NCBI GenBank assembly: GCA_037178625.1
Contig: CM074136.1
Coordinates: 1 to 64,000 of the forward strand
DNA length: 64,000 nucleotides
Source: Skeletonema tropicum
Taxonomy: Eukaryota > Bacillariophyta > Thalassiosirophyceae > Thalassiosirales > Thalassiosiraceae
Direction: 5' to 3'
The position numbers and the translations under genes were made by a program. Positions 27,701-42,700 of this stretch are shown here, piece by piece (the first letter of the stretch is position 1; each line of letters begins with the position of its first letter). The notes below the pieces were generated by a model. The model was not told where the DNA came from. It did not search any database and was given only the letters and a program-made list of their open reading frames with translations.

Positions 27701-30700
27701 TCTAGAGAATCCGAATATCGAGCGCCCCCCAAATTTAAATCGACATTCGAATTTTAACCAGAGAATCGACAATGACACAACCATTCGAATCGTCATTTCA
27801 AGCTCTATCAATTATCGAATACTACAATAAACACTGCTCGTCCTCGCTGCCGCTCGCACTCGCTCAATACTGCCGTCAATGACAGTTGGTACCAACTGTT
27901 GTGAGATTGTAAAAAGCGACTTCATTGATCGGCGAAGAAGATGACAGTTGGCACGACCGCATCAAACGCTGCGCTGAAGAACGATGCTTAAATCAGGCGG
28001 GCTCTATGACTGGTCGAAGATCCAAGACGCTTCGCTGAAGAACGACGGCGTAGATCAGCGTGGTCAATGATTGGTTGGCACGACATTTATGCGAAGATCT
28101 ACTAATTACTAATAATCACAGCTCGATCCCAAAAAGCGACCGCCGAGGAGGGCGATGAACATGATAATTGGCACGGGTGGAGTTGTCGATGGATAAACAC
28201 TGCTCGGTCTCCCTCCGGTCGACCTCGCCCTCCTCATCGACAGCGGAGTCTGATGTTGCGGATGGTGGATTGTTGTATTCGTCATCATTATCATCATCTT
28301 CACTCTCCTCACCAACCACTGCTACTCCCAACTCTTCTCCAACCTCATCATCATCATCAACATTGCCGACACAGTGGTTGGTGGAGGAGAGTTGGGAGTA
28401 GCAGTGGAATGATGAGGTTGTATTCATTATTCATCCACTGCTCGCCGGCTGTATGAGGATGACAACATGGTTGTTGGGAGTGGTGATAATGTTGAAGGAT
28501 GGATGAGTAATGATTATTGGACGGTACATGTACCATAATGAGTGATGAGGGAGGCTGATCTACGCCTTCGTTCTTCAGCGTAGCGTTTTGGTCTCGCTGC
28601 ACCTGAAGTTCATGTTATTCGTCCCATGAAAAGAAGTGTGTTGTGCGAGGGCCCCCGGCCGAGCAGTGTGTATTGTCATGATAATGATGCCGCATTAAAG
28701 TGGCATTGAAGATAAAGTGGTCGCTTTTTGGGATTTTCGACGTACTGATTGTCTGAATGAGGCTGATTATCATGTCGCTTTTTCGCGAGGGCTTTGCCCG
28801 AGCAGTGGTTAGTAATTTGATAGACATAATGGTACTAATCGATAGCGCTTCAAAAGAGCTTTCGATTGGTTGCTAATTTGTATTATTTGGTCAAATTCGG
28901 ACGGTTCATTGGATATTGTGGCTGTCAAGCCGAATCTGGCCGAGCTGGGCGCTTTATAGACCCATTTTTGACCGAGACGATCTGTAAACAATCGTCCAAA
29001 CAGGCTCATTATACCTCGAATCGATAGAGCTGCTCAAGGGCTTTCCAAAACGCCACTTATCGCCCTCATTGGACTACTAGAACGGAAGATATCGGCCATT
29101 ACAACATTGTGTCATTGAACTTGCCTTGTGTGGTGCTTGTTCAAAAAAGGACAGTGGTGGTGCCGCTTTGCAAGTCTTCATGCATCTCTAAATAGTGTAC
29201 CGTTGACGCATCGGCACTCAGTGCACTCGTCAGATAGGCTAGAGGGGCAGGTACTACAATTTGCTGCTCGTCATTTTTCCGTTCAAAGTTGTGGTATTGT
29301 ACATCTATCGATCTCTCCTTCATCCCACCATCACAGTCACAGTGTGAGATTGCTCTCAAGTGCATGCGTGTAGTGTAGCGATGGACGGAGGATCAATCTT
29401 CGAGTAGAGGTGGACGCAACAGCAGCATTAGCAATAACAACCTCTATAACTTGTCTTGTCTTGCAGCGGTCGTAGCAAGGCAATGAGTGGTGATTTCGAA
29501 TCGTCTCGTCGAGCTCTATCGATAAGTACTATAATCAACGTCAAATATCGACCCGTTGTCATATATATCGACTCAACTAAATCGACATCGACCTCTAGAG
29601 AATCCGAATATCGAGCGCCCCCCCAAATTTAAATCGACATTCGAATTTTAACCAGAGAATCGACAATGACACAACCATTCGAATCGTCATTTCAAGCTCT
29701 ATCAATTATCGAATACTACAATAAACACTGCTCGTCCTCGCTGCCGCTCGCACTCGCTCAATACTGCCGTCAATGACAGTTGGTACCAACTGTTGTGAGA
29801 TTGTAAAAAGCGACTTCATTGATCGGCGAAGAAGATGACAGTTGGCACGACCGCATCAAACGCTGCGCTGAAGAACGATGCTTAAATCAGGCGGGCTCTA
29901 TGACTGGTCGAAGATCCAAAGACGCTTCGCTGAAGAACGACGGCGTAGATCAGCGTGGTCAATGATTGGTTGGCACGACATTTATGCGAAGATCTACTAA
30001 TTACTAATAATCACAGCTCGATCCCAAAAAAGCGACCGCCGAGGAGGGCGATGAACATGATAATTGGCACGGGTGGAGTTGTCGATGGATAAACACTGCT
30101 CGGTCTCCTCCGGTCGACCTCGCCCTCCTCATCGACAGCGGAGTCTGATGTTGCGGATGGTGGATTGTTGTATTCGTCATCATTATCATCATCTTCACTC
30201 TCCTCCACCAACCACTGCTACTCCCAACTCTTCTCCAAACCTCATCATCATCACAACATTGCCGACACAGTGGTTGGTGGAGGAGAGTTGGAGAGAGTAG
30301 CAGTGGAATGATGAGGTTGTATTCATTATTCATCCACTGCTCGCCGGCTGTAGGATGACAACATGGTTGTGGGAGTGGTGATAATGTTGAAGGATGGATG
30401 AGTAATGATTATTGGACGGTACATGTACCATAATGAGTGATGAGGGAGGCTGATCTACGCCTTCGTTCTTCAGCGTAGCGTTTGGTCTCGCTGCACCTGA
30501 AGTTCATGTTATTCGTCCCATGAAAAGAAGTGTGTTGTGCGAGGGCCCCCGGCCGAGCAGTGTGTATTGTCATGATAATGATGCCGCATTAAAGTGGCAT
30601 TGAAGATAAAGTGGTCGCTTTTGGGATTTTCGACGTACTGATTGTCTGAATGAGGCTGATTATCATGTCGCTTTTTCGCGAGGGCTTTGCCCGAGCAGTG

Positions 30701-33700
30701 GTTAGTAATTTGATAGACATAATGGTACTAATCGATAGCGCTTCAAAAGAGCTTTCGATGGTTGCTAATTTGTATTATTTTGGTCAAATTCGGACGGTTC
30801 ATTGGATATTGTGGCTGTCAAGCCGAATCTGGCCGAGCTGGGCGCTTTATAGACCCATTTTTGACCGAGACGATCTGTAAACAATCGTCCAAACAGGCTC
30901 ATTATACCTCGAATCGATAGAGCTGCTCAAGGGCTTTCCAAAAACGCCACTTATCGCCCTCATTGGACTACTAGAACGGAAGATATCGGCCATTACAACA
31001 TTGTGTCATTGAACTTGCCTTGTGTGGTGCTTGTTCAAAAAAGGACAGTGGTGGTGCCGCTTTGCAAGTCTTCATGCATCTCTAAATAGTGTACCGTTGC
31101 CGCATCGGCACTCAGTGCACTCGTCAGATAGGCTAGAGGGGCAGGTACTACAATTTGCTGCTCGTCATTTTTCCGTTCAAAGTTGTGGTATTGTACATCT
31201 ATCGATCATCTCTCCTTCATCCCACCATCACAGTCACAGTGTGAGATTGCTCTCAAGTGCATGCGTGTAGTGTAGCGATGGACGGAGGATCAATCTTCGA
31301 GTAGAGGTGGACGCAACAGCAGCATTAGCAATAACAACCTCTATAACTTGTCTTGCAGCGGTCGTACCAAGGCAATGAGTGGTGATTTCGAATCGTCTCG
31401 TCGAGCTCTATCGATAAGTACTATAATCAACGTCAAATATCGACCCGTTGTCATATATATCGACTCAACTAAATCGACATCGACCTCTAGAGAATCCGAA
31501 TATCGAGCGCCCCCCAAATTTAAATCGACATTCGAATTTTAACCAGAGAATCGACAATGACACAACCATTCGAATCGTCATTTCAAGCTCTATCAATTAT
31601 CGAATACTACAATAAACACTGCTCGTCCTCGCTGCCGCTCGCACTCGCTCAATACTGCCGTCAATGACAGTTGGTACCAACTGTTGTGAGATTGTAAAAA
31701 GCGACTTCATTGATCGGCGAAGAAGATGACAGTTGGCACGACCGCATCAAACGCTGCGCTGAAGAACGATGCTTAAATCAGGCGGGCTCTATGACTGGTC
31801 GAAGATCCAAGACGCTTCGCTGAAGAACGACGGCGTAGATCAGCGTGGTCAATGATTGGTTGGCACGACATTTATGCGAAGATCTACTAATTACTAATAA
31901 TCACAGCTCGATCCCAAAAAGCGACCGCCGAGGAGGGCGATGAACATGATAATTGGCACGGGTGGAGTTGTCGATGGATAAACACTGCTCGGTCTCCCTC
32001 CGGTCGACCTCGCCCTCCTCATCGACAGCGGAGTCTGATGTTGCGGATGGTGGATTGTTGTATTCGTCATCATTATCATCATCTTCACTCTCCTCCACCA
32101 ACCACTGCTACTCCCAACTCTTCTCCAACCTCATCATCATCATCAACATTGCCGACACAGTGGTTGGTGGAGGAGAGTTGGGAGTAGCAGTGGAATGATG
32201 AGGTTGTATTCATTATTCATCCACTGCTCGCCGGCTGTAGGATGACAACATGGTTGTTGGGAGTGGTGATAATGTTGAAGGATGGATGAGTAATGATTAT
32301 TGGACGGTACATGTACCATAATGAGTGATGAGGGAGGCTGATCTACGCCTTCGTTCTTCAGCGTAGCGTTTGGTCTCGCTGCACCTGAAGTTCATGTTAT
32401 TCGTCCCATGAAAAGAAGTGTGTTGTGCGAGGGCCCCCGGCCGAGCAGTGTGTATTGTCATGATAATGATGCCGCATTAAAGTGGCATTGAAGATAAAGT
32501 GGTCGCTTTTTGGGATTTTCGACGTACTGATTGTCTGAATGAGGCTGATTATCATGTCGCTTTTTCGCGAGGGCTTTGCCCGAGCAGTGGTTAGTAATTT
32601 GATAGACATAATGGTACTAATCGATAGCGCTTCAAAAGAGCTTTCGATTGGTTGCTAATTTGTATTATTTTGGTCAAATTCGGACGGTTCATTGGATATT
32701 GTGGCTGTCAAGCCGAATCTGGCCGAGCTGGGCGCTTTATAGACCCATTTTTGACCGAGACGATCTGTAAACAATCGTCCAAACAGGCTCATTATACCTC
32801 GAATCGATAGAGCTGCTCAAGGGCTTTCCAAAACGCCACTTATCGCCCTCATTGGACTACTAGAACGGAAGATATCGGCCATTACAACATTGTGTCATTG
32901 AACTTGCCTTGTGTGGTGCTTGTTCAAAAAAGGACAGTGGTGGTGCCGCTTTGCAAGTCTTCATGCATCTCTAAATAGTGTACCGTTGCCGCATCGGCAC
33001 TCAGTGCACTCGTCAGATAGGCTAGAGGGGCAGGTACTACAATTTGCTGCTCGTCATTTTTTCCGTTCAAAGTTGTGTATTGTACATCTATCGATCATCT
33101 CTCCTTCATCCCACCATCACAGTCACAGTGTGAGATTGCTCTCAAGTGCATGCGTGTAGTGTAGCGATGGACGGAGGATCAATCTTCGAGTAGAGGTGGA
33201 CGCAACAGCAGCATTAGCAATAACAACCTCTATAACTTGTCTTGCAGCGGTCGTAGCAAGGCAATGAGTGGTGATTTCGAATCGTCTCGTCGAGCTCTAT
33301 CGATAAGTACTATAATCAACGTCAAATATCGACCCGTTGTCATATATATCGACTCAACTAAATCGACATCGACCTCTAGAGAATCCGAATATCGAGCGCC
33401 CCCCAAATTTAAATCGACATTCGAATTTTAACCAGAGAATCGACAATGACACAACCATTCGAATCGTCATTTCAAGCTCTATCAATTATCGAATACTACA
33501 ATAAACACTGCTCGTCCTCGCTGCCGCTCGCACTCGCTCAATACTGCCGTCAATGACAGTTGGTACCAACTGTTGTGAGATTGTAAAAAGCGACTTCATT
33601 GATCGGCGAAGAAGATGACAGTTGGCACGACCGCATCAAACGCTGCGCTGAAGAACGATGCTTAAATCAGGCGGGCTCTATGACTGGTCGAAGATCCAAG

Positions 33701-36700
33701 ACGCTTCGCTGAAGAACGACGGCGTAGATCAGCGTGGTCAATGATTGGTTGGCACGACATTTATGCGAAGATCTACTAATTACTAATAATCACAGCTCGA
33801 TCCCAAAAAGCGACCGCCGAGGAGGGCGATGAACATGATAATTGGCACGGGTGGAGTTGTCGATGGATAAACACTGCTCGGTCTCCCTCCGGTCGACCTC
33901 GCCCTCCTCATCGACAGCGGAGTCTGATGTTGCGGATGGTGGATTGTTGTATTCGTCATCATTATCATCATCTTCACTCTCCTCCACCAACCACTGCTAC
34001 TCCCAACTCTTCTCCAACCTCATCATCATCATCAACATTGCCGACACAGTGGTTGGTGGAGGAGAGTTGGGAGTAGCAGTGGAATGATGAGGTTGTATTC
34101 ATTATTCATCCACTGCTCGCCGGCTGTAGGATGACAACATGGTTGTTGGGAGTGGTGATAATGTTGAAGGATGGATGAGTAATGATTATTGGACGGTACA
34201 TGTACCATAATGAGTGATGAGGGAGGCTGATCTACGCCTTCGTTCTTCAGCGTAGCGTTTGGTCTCGCTGCACCTGAAGTTCATGTTATTCGTCCCATGA
34301 AAAGAAGTGTGTTGTGCGAGGGCCCCCGGCCGAGCAGTGTGTATTGTCATGATAATGATGCCGCATTAAAGTGGCATTGAAGATAAAGTGGTCGCTTTTT
34401 GGGATTTTCGACGTACTGATTGTCTGAATGAGGCTGATTATCATGTCGCTTTTTCGCGAGGGCTTTGCCCGAGCAGTGGTTAGTAATTTGATAGACATAA
34501 TGGTACTAATCGATAGCGCTTCAAAAGAGCTTTCGATTGGTTGCTAATTTGTATTATTTTGGTCAAATTCGGACGGTTCATTGGATATTGTGGCTGTCAA
34601 GCCGAATCTGGCCGAGCTGGGCGCTTTATAGACCCATTTTTGACCGAGACGATCTGTAAACAATCGTCCAAACAGGCTCATTATACCTCGAATCGATAGA
34701 GCTGCTCAAGGGCTTTCCAAAACGCCACTTATCGCCCTCATTGGACTACTAGAACGGAAGATATCGGCCATTACAACATTGTGTCATTGAACTTGCCTTG
34801 TGTGGTGCTTGTTCAAAAAAGGACAGTGGTGGTGCCGCTTTGCAAGTCTTCATGCATCTCTAAATAGTTGTACCGTTGCCGCATCGGCACTCAGTGCACT
34901 CGTCAGATAGGCTAGAGGGGCAGGTACTACAATTTGCTGCTCGTCATTTTTTCCGTTCAAAGTTGTGGTATTGTAATCTATCGATCATCTCTCCTTCATC
35001 CCACCATCACAGTCACAGTGTGAGATTGCTCTCAAGTGCATGCGTGTAGTGTAGCGATGGACGGAGGATCAATCTTCGAGTAGAGGTGGACGCAACAGCA
35101 GCATTAGCAATAACAACCTCTATAACTTGTCTTGCAGCGGTCGTACCAAGGCAATGAGTGGTGATTTCGAATCGTCTCGTCGAGCTCTATCGATAAGTAC
35201 TATAATCAACGTCAAATATCGACCCGTTGTCATATATATCGACTCAACTAAATCGACATCGACCTCTAGAGAATCCGAATATCGAGCGCCCCCCAAATTT
35301 AAATCGACATTCGAATTTTAACCAGAGAATCGACAATGACACAACCATTCGAATCGTCATTTCAAGCTCTATCAATTATCGAATACTACAATAAACACTG
35401 CTCGTCCTCGCTGCCGCTCGCACTCGCTCAATACTGCCGTCAATGACAGTTGGTACCAACTGTTGTGAGATTGTAAAAAGCGACTTCATTGATCGGCGAA
35501 GAAGATGACAGTTGGCACGACCGCATCAAACGCTGCGCTGAAGAACGATGCTTAAATCAGGCGGGCTCTATGACTGGTCGAAGATCCAAGACGCTTCGCT
35601 GAAGAACGACGGCGTAGATCAGCGTGGTCAATGATTGGTTGGCACGACATTTATGCGAAGATCTACTAATTACTAATAATCACAGCTCGATCCCAAAAAG
35701 CGACCGCCGAGGAGGGCGATGAACATGATAATTGGCACGGGTGGAGTTGTCGATGGATAAACACTGCTCGGTCTCCCTCCGGTCGACCTCGCCCTCCTCA
35801 TCGACAGCGGAGTCTGATGTTGCGGATGGTGGATTGTTGTATTCGTCATCATTATCATCTTCACTCTCCTCCACCAACCACTGCTACTCCCAACTCTTCT
35901 CCAACCTCATCATCATCATCAACATTGCCGACACAGTGGTTGGTGGAGGAGAGTTGGGAGTAGCAGTGGAATGATGAGGTTGTATTCATTATTCATCCAC
36001 TGCTCGCCGGCTGTAGGATGACAACATGGTTGTGGGAGTGGTGATAATGTTGAAGGATGGATGAGTAATGATTATTGGACGGTACATGTACCATAATGAG
36101 TGATGAGGGAGGCTGATCTACGCCTTCGTTCTTCAGCGTAGCGTTTGGTCTCGCTGCACCTGAAGTTCATGTTATTCGTCCCATGAAAAGAAGTGTGTTG
36201 TGCGAGGGCCCCCGGCCGAGCAGTGTGTATTGTCATGATAATGATGCCGCATTAAAGTGGCATTGAAGATAAAGTGGTCGCTTTTTGGGATTTTCGACGT
36301 ACTGATTGTCTGAATGAGGCTGATTATCATGTCGCTTTTTCGCGAGGGCTTTGCCCGAGCAGTGGTTAGTAATTTGATAGACATAATGGTACTAATCGAT
36401 AGCGCTTCAAAAGAGCTTTCGATTGGTTGCTAATTTGTATTATTTTGGTCAAATTCGGACGGTTCATTGGATATTGTGGCTGTCAAGCCGAATCTGGCCG
36501 AGCTGGGCGCTTTATAGACCCATTTTTGACCGAGACGATCTGTAAACAATCGTCCAAACAGGCTCATTATACCTCGAATCGATAGAGCTGCTCAAGGGCT
36601 TTCCAAAACGCCACTTATCGCCCTCATTGGACTACTAGAACGGAAGATATCGGCCATTACAACATTGTGTCATTGAACTTGCCTTGTGTGGTGCTTGTTC

Positions 36701-39700
36701 AAAAAAGGACAGTGGTGGTGCCGCTTTGCAAGTCTTCATGCATCTCTAAATAGTGTACCGTTGACGCGCATCGGCACTCAGTGCACTCGTCAGATAGGCT
36801 AGAGGGGCAGGTACTACAATTTGCTGCTCGTCATTTTTTCCGTTCAAAGTTGTGGTATTGTACATCTATCGATCATCTCTCCTTCATCCCACCATCACAG
36901 TCACAGTGTGAGATTGCTCTCAAGTGCATGCGTGTAGTGTAGCGATGGACGGAGGATCAATCTTCGAGTAGAGGTGGACGCAACAGCAGCATTAGCAATA
37001 ACAACCTCTATAACTTGTCTTGCAGCGGTCGTAGCCAAGGCAATGAGTGGTGATTTCGAATCGTCTCGTCGAGCTCTATCGATAAGTACTATAATCAACG
37101 TCAAATATCGACCCGTTGTCATATATATCGACTCAACTAAATCGACATCGACCTCTAGAGAATCCGAATATCGAGCGCCCCCCAAATTTAAATCGACATT
37201 CGAATTTTAACCAGAGAATCGACAATGACACAACCATTCGAATCGTCATTTCAAGCTCTATCAATTATCGAATACTACAATAAACACTGCTCGTCCTCGC
37301 TGCCGCTCGCACTCGCTCAATACTGCCGTCAATGACAGTTGGTACCAACTGTTGTGAGATTGTAAAAAGCGACTTCATTGATCGGCGAAGAAGATGACAG
37401 TTGGCACGACCGCATCAAACGCTGCGCTGAAGAACGATGCTTAAATCAGGCGGGCTCTATGACTGGTCGAAGATCCAAGACGCTTCGCTGAAGAACGACG
37501 GCGTAGATCAGCGTGGTCAATGATTGGTTGGCACGACATTTATGCGAAGATCTACTAATTACTAATAATCACAGCTCGATCCCAAAAAGCGACCGCCGAG
37601 GAGGGCGATGAACATGATAATTGGCACGGGTGGAGTTGTCGATGGATAAACACTGCTCGGTCTCCCTCCGGTCGACCTCGCCCTCCTCATCGACAGCGGA
37701 GTCTGATGTTGCGGATGGTGGATTGTTGTATTCGTCATCATTATCATCATCTTCACTCTCCTCCACCAACCACTGCTACTCCCAACTCTTCTCCAACCTC
37801 ATCATCATCATCAACATTGCCGACACAGTGGTTGGTGGAGGAGAGTTGGGAGTAGCAGTGGAATGATGAGGTTGTATTCATTATTCATCCACTGCTCGCC
37901 GGCTGTAGGATGACAACATGGTTGTTGGGAGTGGTGATAATGTTGAAGGATGGATGAGTAATGATTATTGGACGGTACATGTACCATAATGAGTGATGAG
38001 GGAGGCTGATCTACGCCTTCGTTCTTCAGCGTAGCGTTTGGTCTCGCTGCACCTGAAGTTCATGTTATTCGTCCCATGAAAAGAAGTGTGTTGTGCGAGG
38101 GCCCCCGGCCGAGCAGTGTGTATTGTCATGATAATGATGCCGCATTAAAGTGGCATTGAAGATAAAGTGGTCGCTTTTTGGGATTTTCGACGTACTGATT
38201 GTCTGAATGAGGCTGATTATCATGTCGCTTTTTCGCGAGGGCTTTGCCCGAGCAGTGGTTAGTAATTTGATAGACATAATGGTACTAATCGATAGCGCTT
38301 CAAAAGAGCTTTCGATTGGTTGCTAATTTGTATTATTTTGGTCAAATTCGGACGGTTCATTGGATATTGTGGCTGTCAAGCCGAATCTGGCCGAGCTGGG
38401 CGCTTTATAGACCCATTTTTGACCGAGACGATCTGTAAACAATCGTCCAAACAGGCTCATTATACCTCGAATCGATAGAGCTGCTCAAGGGCTTTCCAAA
38501 ACGCCACTTATCGCCCTCATTGGACTACTAGAACGGAAGATATCGGCCATTACAACATTGTGTCATTGAACTTGCCTTGTGTGGTGCTTGTTCAAAAAAG
38601 GACAGTGGTGGTGCCGCTTTGCAAGTCTTCATGCATCTCTAAATAGTGTACCGTTGCCGCATCGGCACTCAGTGCACTCGTCAGATAGGCTAGAGGGGCA
38701 GGTACTACAATTTGCTGCTCGTCATTTTTTCCGTTCAAAGTTGTGGTATTGTACATCGTCGATCATCTCTCCTTCATCCCACCATCACAGTCACAGTGTG
38801 AGATTGCTCTCAAGTGCATGCGTGTAGTGTAGCGATGGACGGAGGATCAATCTTCGAGTAGAGGTGGACGCAACAGCAGCATTAGCAATAACAACCTCTA
38901 TAACTTGTCTTGCAGCGGTCGTAGCAAGGCAATGAGTGGTGATTTCGAATCGTCTCGTCGAGCTCTATCGATAAGTACTATAATCAACGTCAAATATCGA
39001 CCCGTTGTCATATATATCGACTCAACTAAATCGACATCGACCTCTAGAGAATCCGAATATCGAGCGCCCCCCAAATTTAAATCGACATTCGAATTTTAAC
39101 CAGAGAATCGACAATGACACAACCATTCGAATCGTCATTTCAAGCTCTATCAATTATCGAATACTACAATAAACACTGCTCGTCCTCGCTGCCGCTCGCA
39201 CTCGCTCAATACTGCCGTCAATGACAGTTGGTACCAACTGTTGTGAGATTGTAAAAAGCGACTTCATTGATCGGCGAAGAAGATGACAGTTGGCACGACC
39301 GCATCAAACGCTGCGCTGAAGAACGATGCTTAAATCAGGCGGGCTCTATGACTGGTCGAAGATCCAAGACGCTTCGCTGAAGAACGACGGCGTAGATCAG
39401 CGTGGTCAATGATTGGTTGGCACGACATTTATGCGAAGATCTACTAATTACTAATAATCACAGCTCGATCCCAAAAAGCGACCGCCGAGGAGGGCGATGA
39501 ACATGATAATTGGCACGGGTGGAGTTGTCGATGGATAAACACTGCTCGGTCTCCCTCCGGTCGACCTCGCCCTCCTCATCGACAGCGGAGTCTGATGTTG
39601 CGGATGGTGGATTGTTGTATTCGTCATCATTATCATCATCTTCACTCTCCTCCACCAACCACTGCTACTCCCAACTCTTCTCCAACCTCATCATCATCAT

Positions 39701-42700
39701 CAACATTGCCGACACAGTGGTTGGTGGAGGAGAGTTGGGAGTAGCAGTGGAATGATGAGGTTGTATTCATTATTCATCCACTGCTCGCCGGCTGTAGGAT
39801 GACAACATGGTTGTTGGGAGTGGTGATAATGTTGAAGGATGGATGAGTAATGATTATTGGACGGTACATGTACCATAATGAGTGATGAGGGAGGCTGATC
39901 TACGCCTTCGTTCTTCAGCGTAGCGTTTGGTCTCGCTGCACCTGAAGTTCATGTTATTCGTCCCATGAAAAGAAGTGTGTTGTGCGAGGGCCCCCCCGCC
40001 GAGCAGTGTGTATTGTCATGATAATGATGCCGCATTAAAGTGGCATTGAAGATAAAGTGGTCGCTTTTTGGGATTTTCGACGTACTGATTGTCTGAATGA
40101 GGCTGATTATCATGTCGCTTTTTCGCGAGGGCTTTGCCCGAGCAGTGGTTAGTAATTTGATAGACATAATGGTACTAATCGATAGCGCTTCAAAAGAGCT
40201 TTCGATTGGTTGCTAATTTGTATTATTTTGGTCAAATTCGGACGGTTCATTGGATATTGTGGCTGTCAAGCCGAATCTGGCCGAGCTGGGCGCTTTATAG
40301 ACCCATTTTTGACCGAGACGATCTGTAAACAATCGTCCAAACAGGCTCATTATACCTCGAATCGATAGAGCTGCTCAAGGGCTTTCCAAAACGCCACTTA
40401 TCGCCCTCATTGGACTACTAGAACGGAAGATATCGGCCATTACAACATTGTGTCATTGAACTTGCCTTGTGTGGTGCTTGTTCAAAAAAGGACAGTGGTG
40501 GTGCCGCTTTGCAAGTCTTCATGCATCTCTAAATAGTGTACCGTTGCCGCATCGGCACTCAGTGCACTCGTCAGATAGGCTAGAGGGGCAGGTACTACAA
40601 TTTGCTGCTCGTCATTTTTTCCGTTCAAAGTTGTGGTATTGTACATCTATCGATCATCTCTCCTTCATCCCACCATCACAGTCACAGTGTGAGATTGCTC
40701 TCAAGTGCATGCGTGTAGTGTAGCGATGGACGGAGGATCAATCTTCGAGTAGAGGTGGACGCAACAGCAGCATTAGCAATAACAACCTCTATAACTTGTC
40801 TTGCAGCGGTCGTAGCAAGGCAATGAGTGGTGATTTCGAATCGTCTCGTCGAGCTCTATCGATAAGTACTATAATCAACGTCAAATATCGACCCGTTGTC
40901 ATATATATCGACTCAACTAAATCGACATCGACCTCTAGAGAATCCGAATATCGAGCGCCCCCCAAATTTAAATCGACATTCGAATTTTAACCAGAGAATC
41001 GACAATGACACAACCATTCGAATCGTCATTTCAAGCTCTATCAATTATCGAATACTACAATAAACACTGCTCGTCCTCGCTGCCGCTCGCACTCGCTCAT
41101 ACTGCCGTCAATGACAGTTGGTACCAACTGTTGTGAGATTGTAAAAAGCGACTTCATTGATCGGCGAAGAAGATGACAGTTGGCACGACCGCATCAAACG
41201 CTGCGCTGAAGAACGATGCTTAAATCAGGCGGGCTCTATGACTGGTCGAAGATCCAAGACGCTTCGCTGAAGAACGACGGCGTAGATCAGCGTGGTCAAT
41301 GATTGGTTGGCACGACATTTATGCGAAGATCTACTAATTACTAATAATCACAGCTCGATCCCAAAAAGCGACCGCCGAGGAGGGCGATGAACATGATAAT
41401 TGGCACGGGTGGAGTTGTCGATGGATAAACACTGCTCGGTCTCCCTCCGGTCGACCTCGCCCTCCTCATCGACAGCGGAGTCTGATGTTGCGGATGGTGG
41501 ATTGTTGTATTCGTCATCATTATCATCATCTTCACTCTCCTCCACCAACCACTGCTACTCCCAACTCTTCTCCAACCTCATCATCAATCATCAACATTGC
41601 CGACACAGTGGTTGGTGGAGGAGAGTTGGGAGTAGCAGTGGAATGATGAGGTTGTATTCATTATTCATCCACTGCTCGCCGGCTGTAGGATGACAACATG
41701 GTTGTTGGGAGTGGTGATAATGTTGAAGGATGGATGAGTAATGATTATTGGACGGTACATGTACCATAATGAGTGATGAGGGAGGCTGATCTACGCCTTC
41801 GTTCTTCAGCGTAGCGTTTGGTCTCGCTGCACCTGAAGTTCATGTTATTCGTCCCATGAAAAGAAGTGTGTTGTGCGAGGGCCCCCCGGCCGAGCAGTGT
41901 GTATTGTCATGATAATGATGCCGCATTAAAGTGGCATTGAAGATAAAGTGGTCGCTTTTTGGGATTTTCGACGTACTGATTGTCTGAATGAGGCTGATTA
42001 TCATGTCGCTTTTTCGCGAGGGCTTTGCCCGAGCAGTGGTTAGTAATTTGATAGACATAATGGTACTAATCGATAGCGCTTCAAAAGAGCTTTCGATTGG
42101 TTGCTAATTTGTATTATTTTGGTCAAATTCGGACGGTTCATTGGATATTGTGGCTGTCAAGCCGAATCTGGCCGAGCTGGGCGCTTTATAGACCCATTTT
42201 TGACCGAGACGATCTGTAAACAATCGTCCAAACAGGCTCATTATACCTCGAATCGATAGAGCTGCTCAAGGGCTTTCCAAAACGCCACTTATCGCCCTCA
42301 TTGGACTACTAGAACGGAAGATATCGGCCATTACAACATTGTGTCATTGAACTTGCCTTGTGTGGTGCTTGTTCAAAAAAGGACAGTGGTGGTGCCGCTT
42401 TGCAAGTCTTCATGCATCTCTAAATAGTGTACCGTTGCCGCATCGGCACTCAGTGCACTCGTCAGATAGGCTAGAGGGGCAGGTACTACAATTTGCTGCT
42501 CGTCATTTTTTCCGTTCAAAGTTGTGGTATTGTACATCTATCGATCATCTCTCCTTCATCCCACCATCACAGTCACAGTGTGAGATTGCTCTCAAGTGCA
42601 TGCGTGTAGTGTAGCGATGGACGGAGGATCAATCTTCGAGTAGAGGTGGACGCAACAGCAGCATTAGCAATAACAACCTCTATAACTTGTCTTGCAGCGG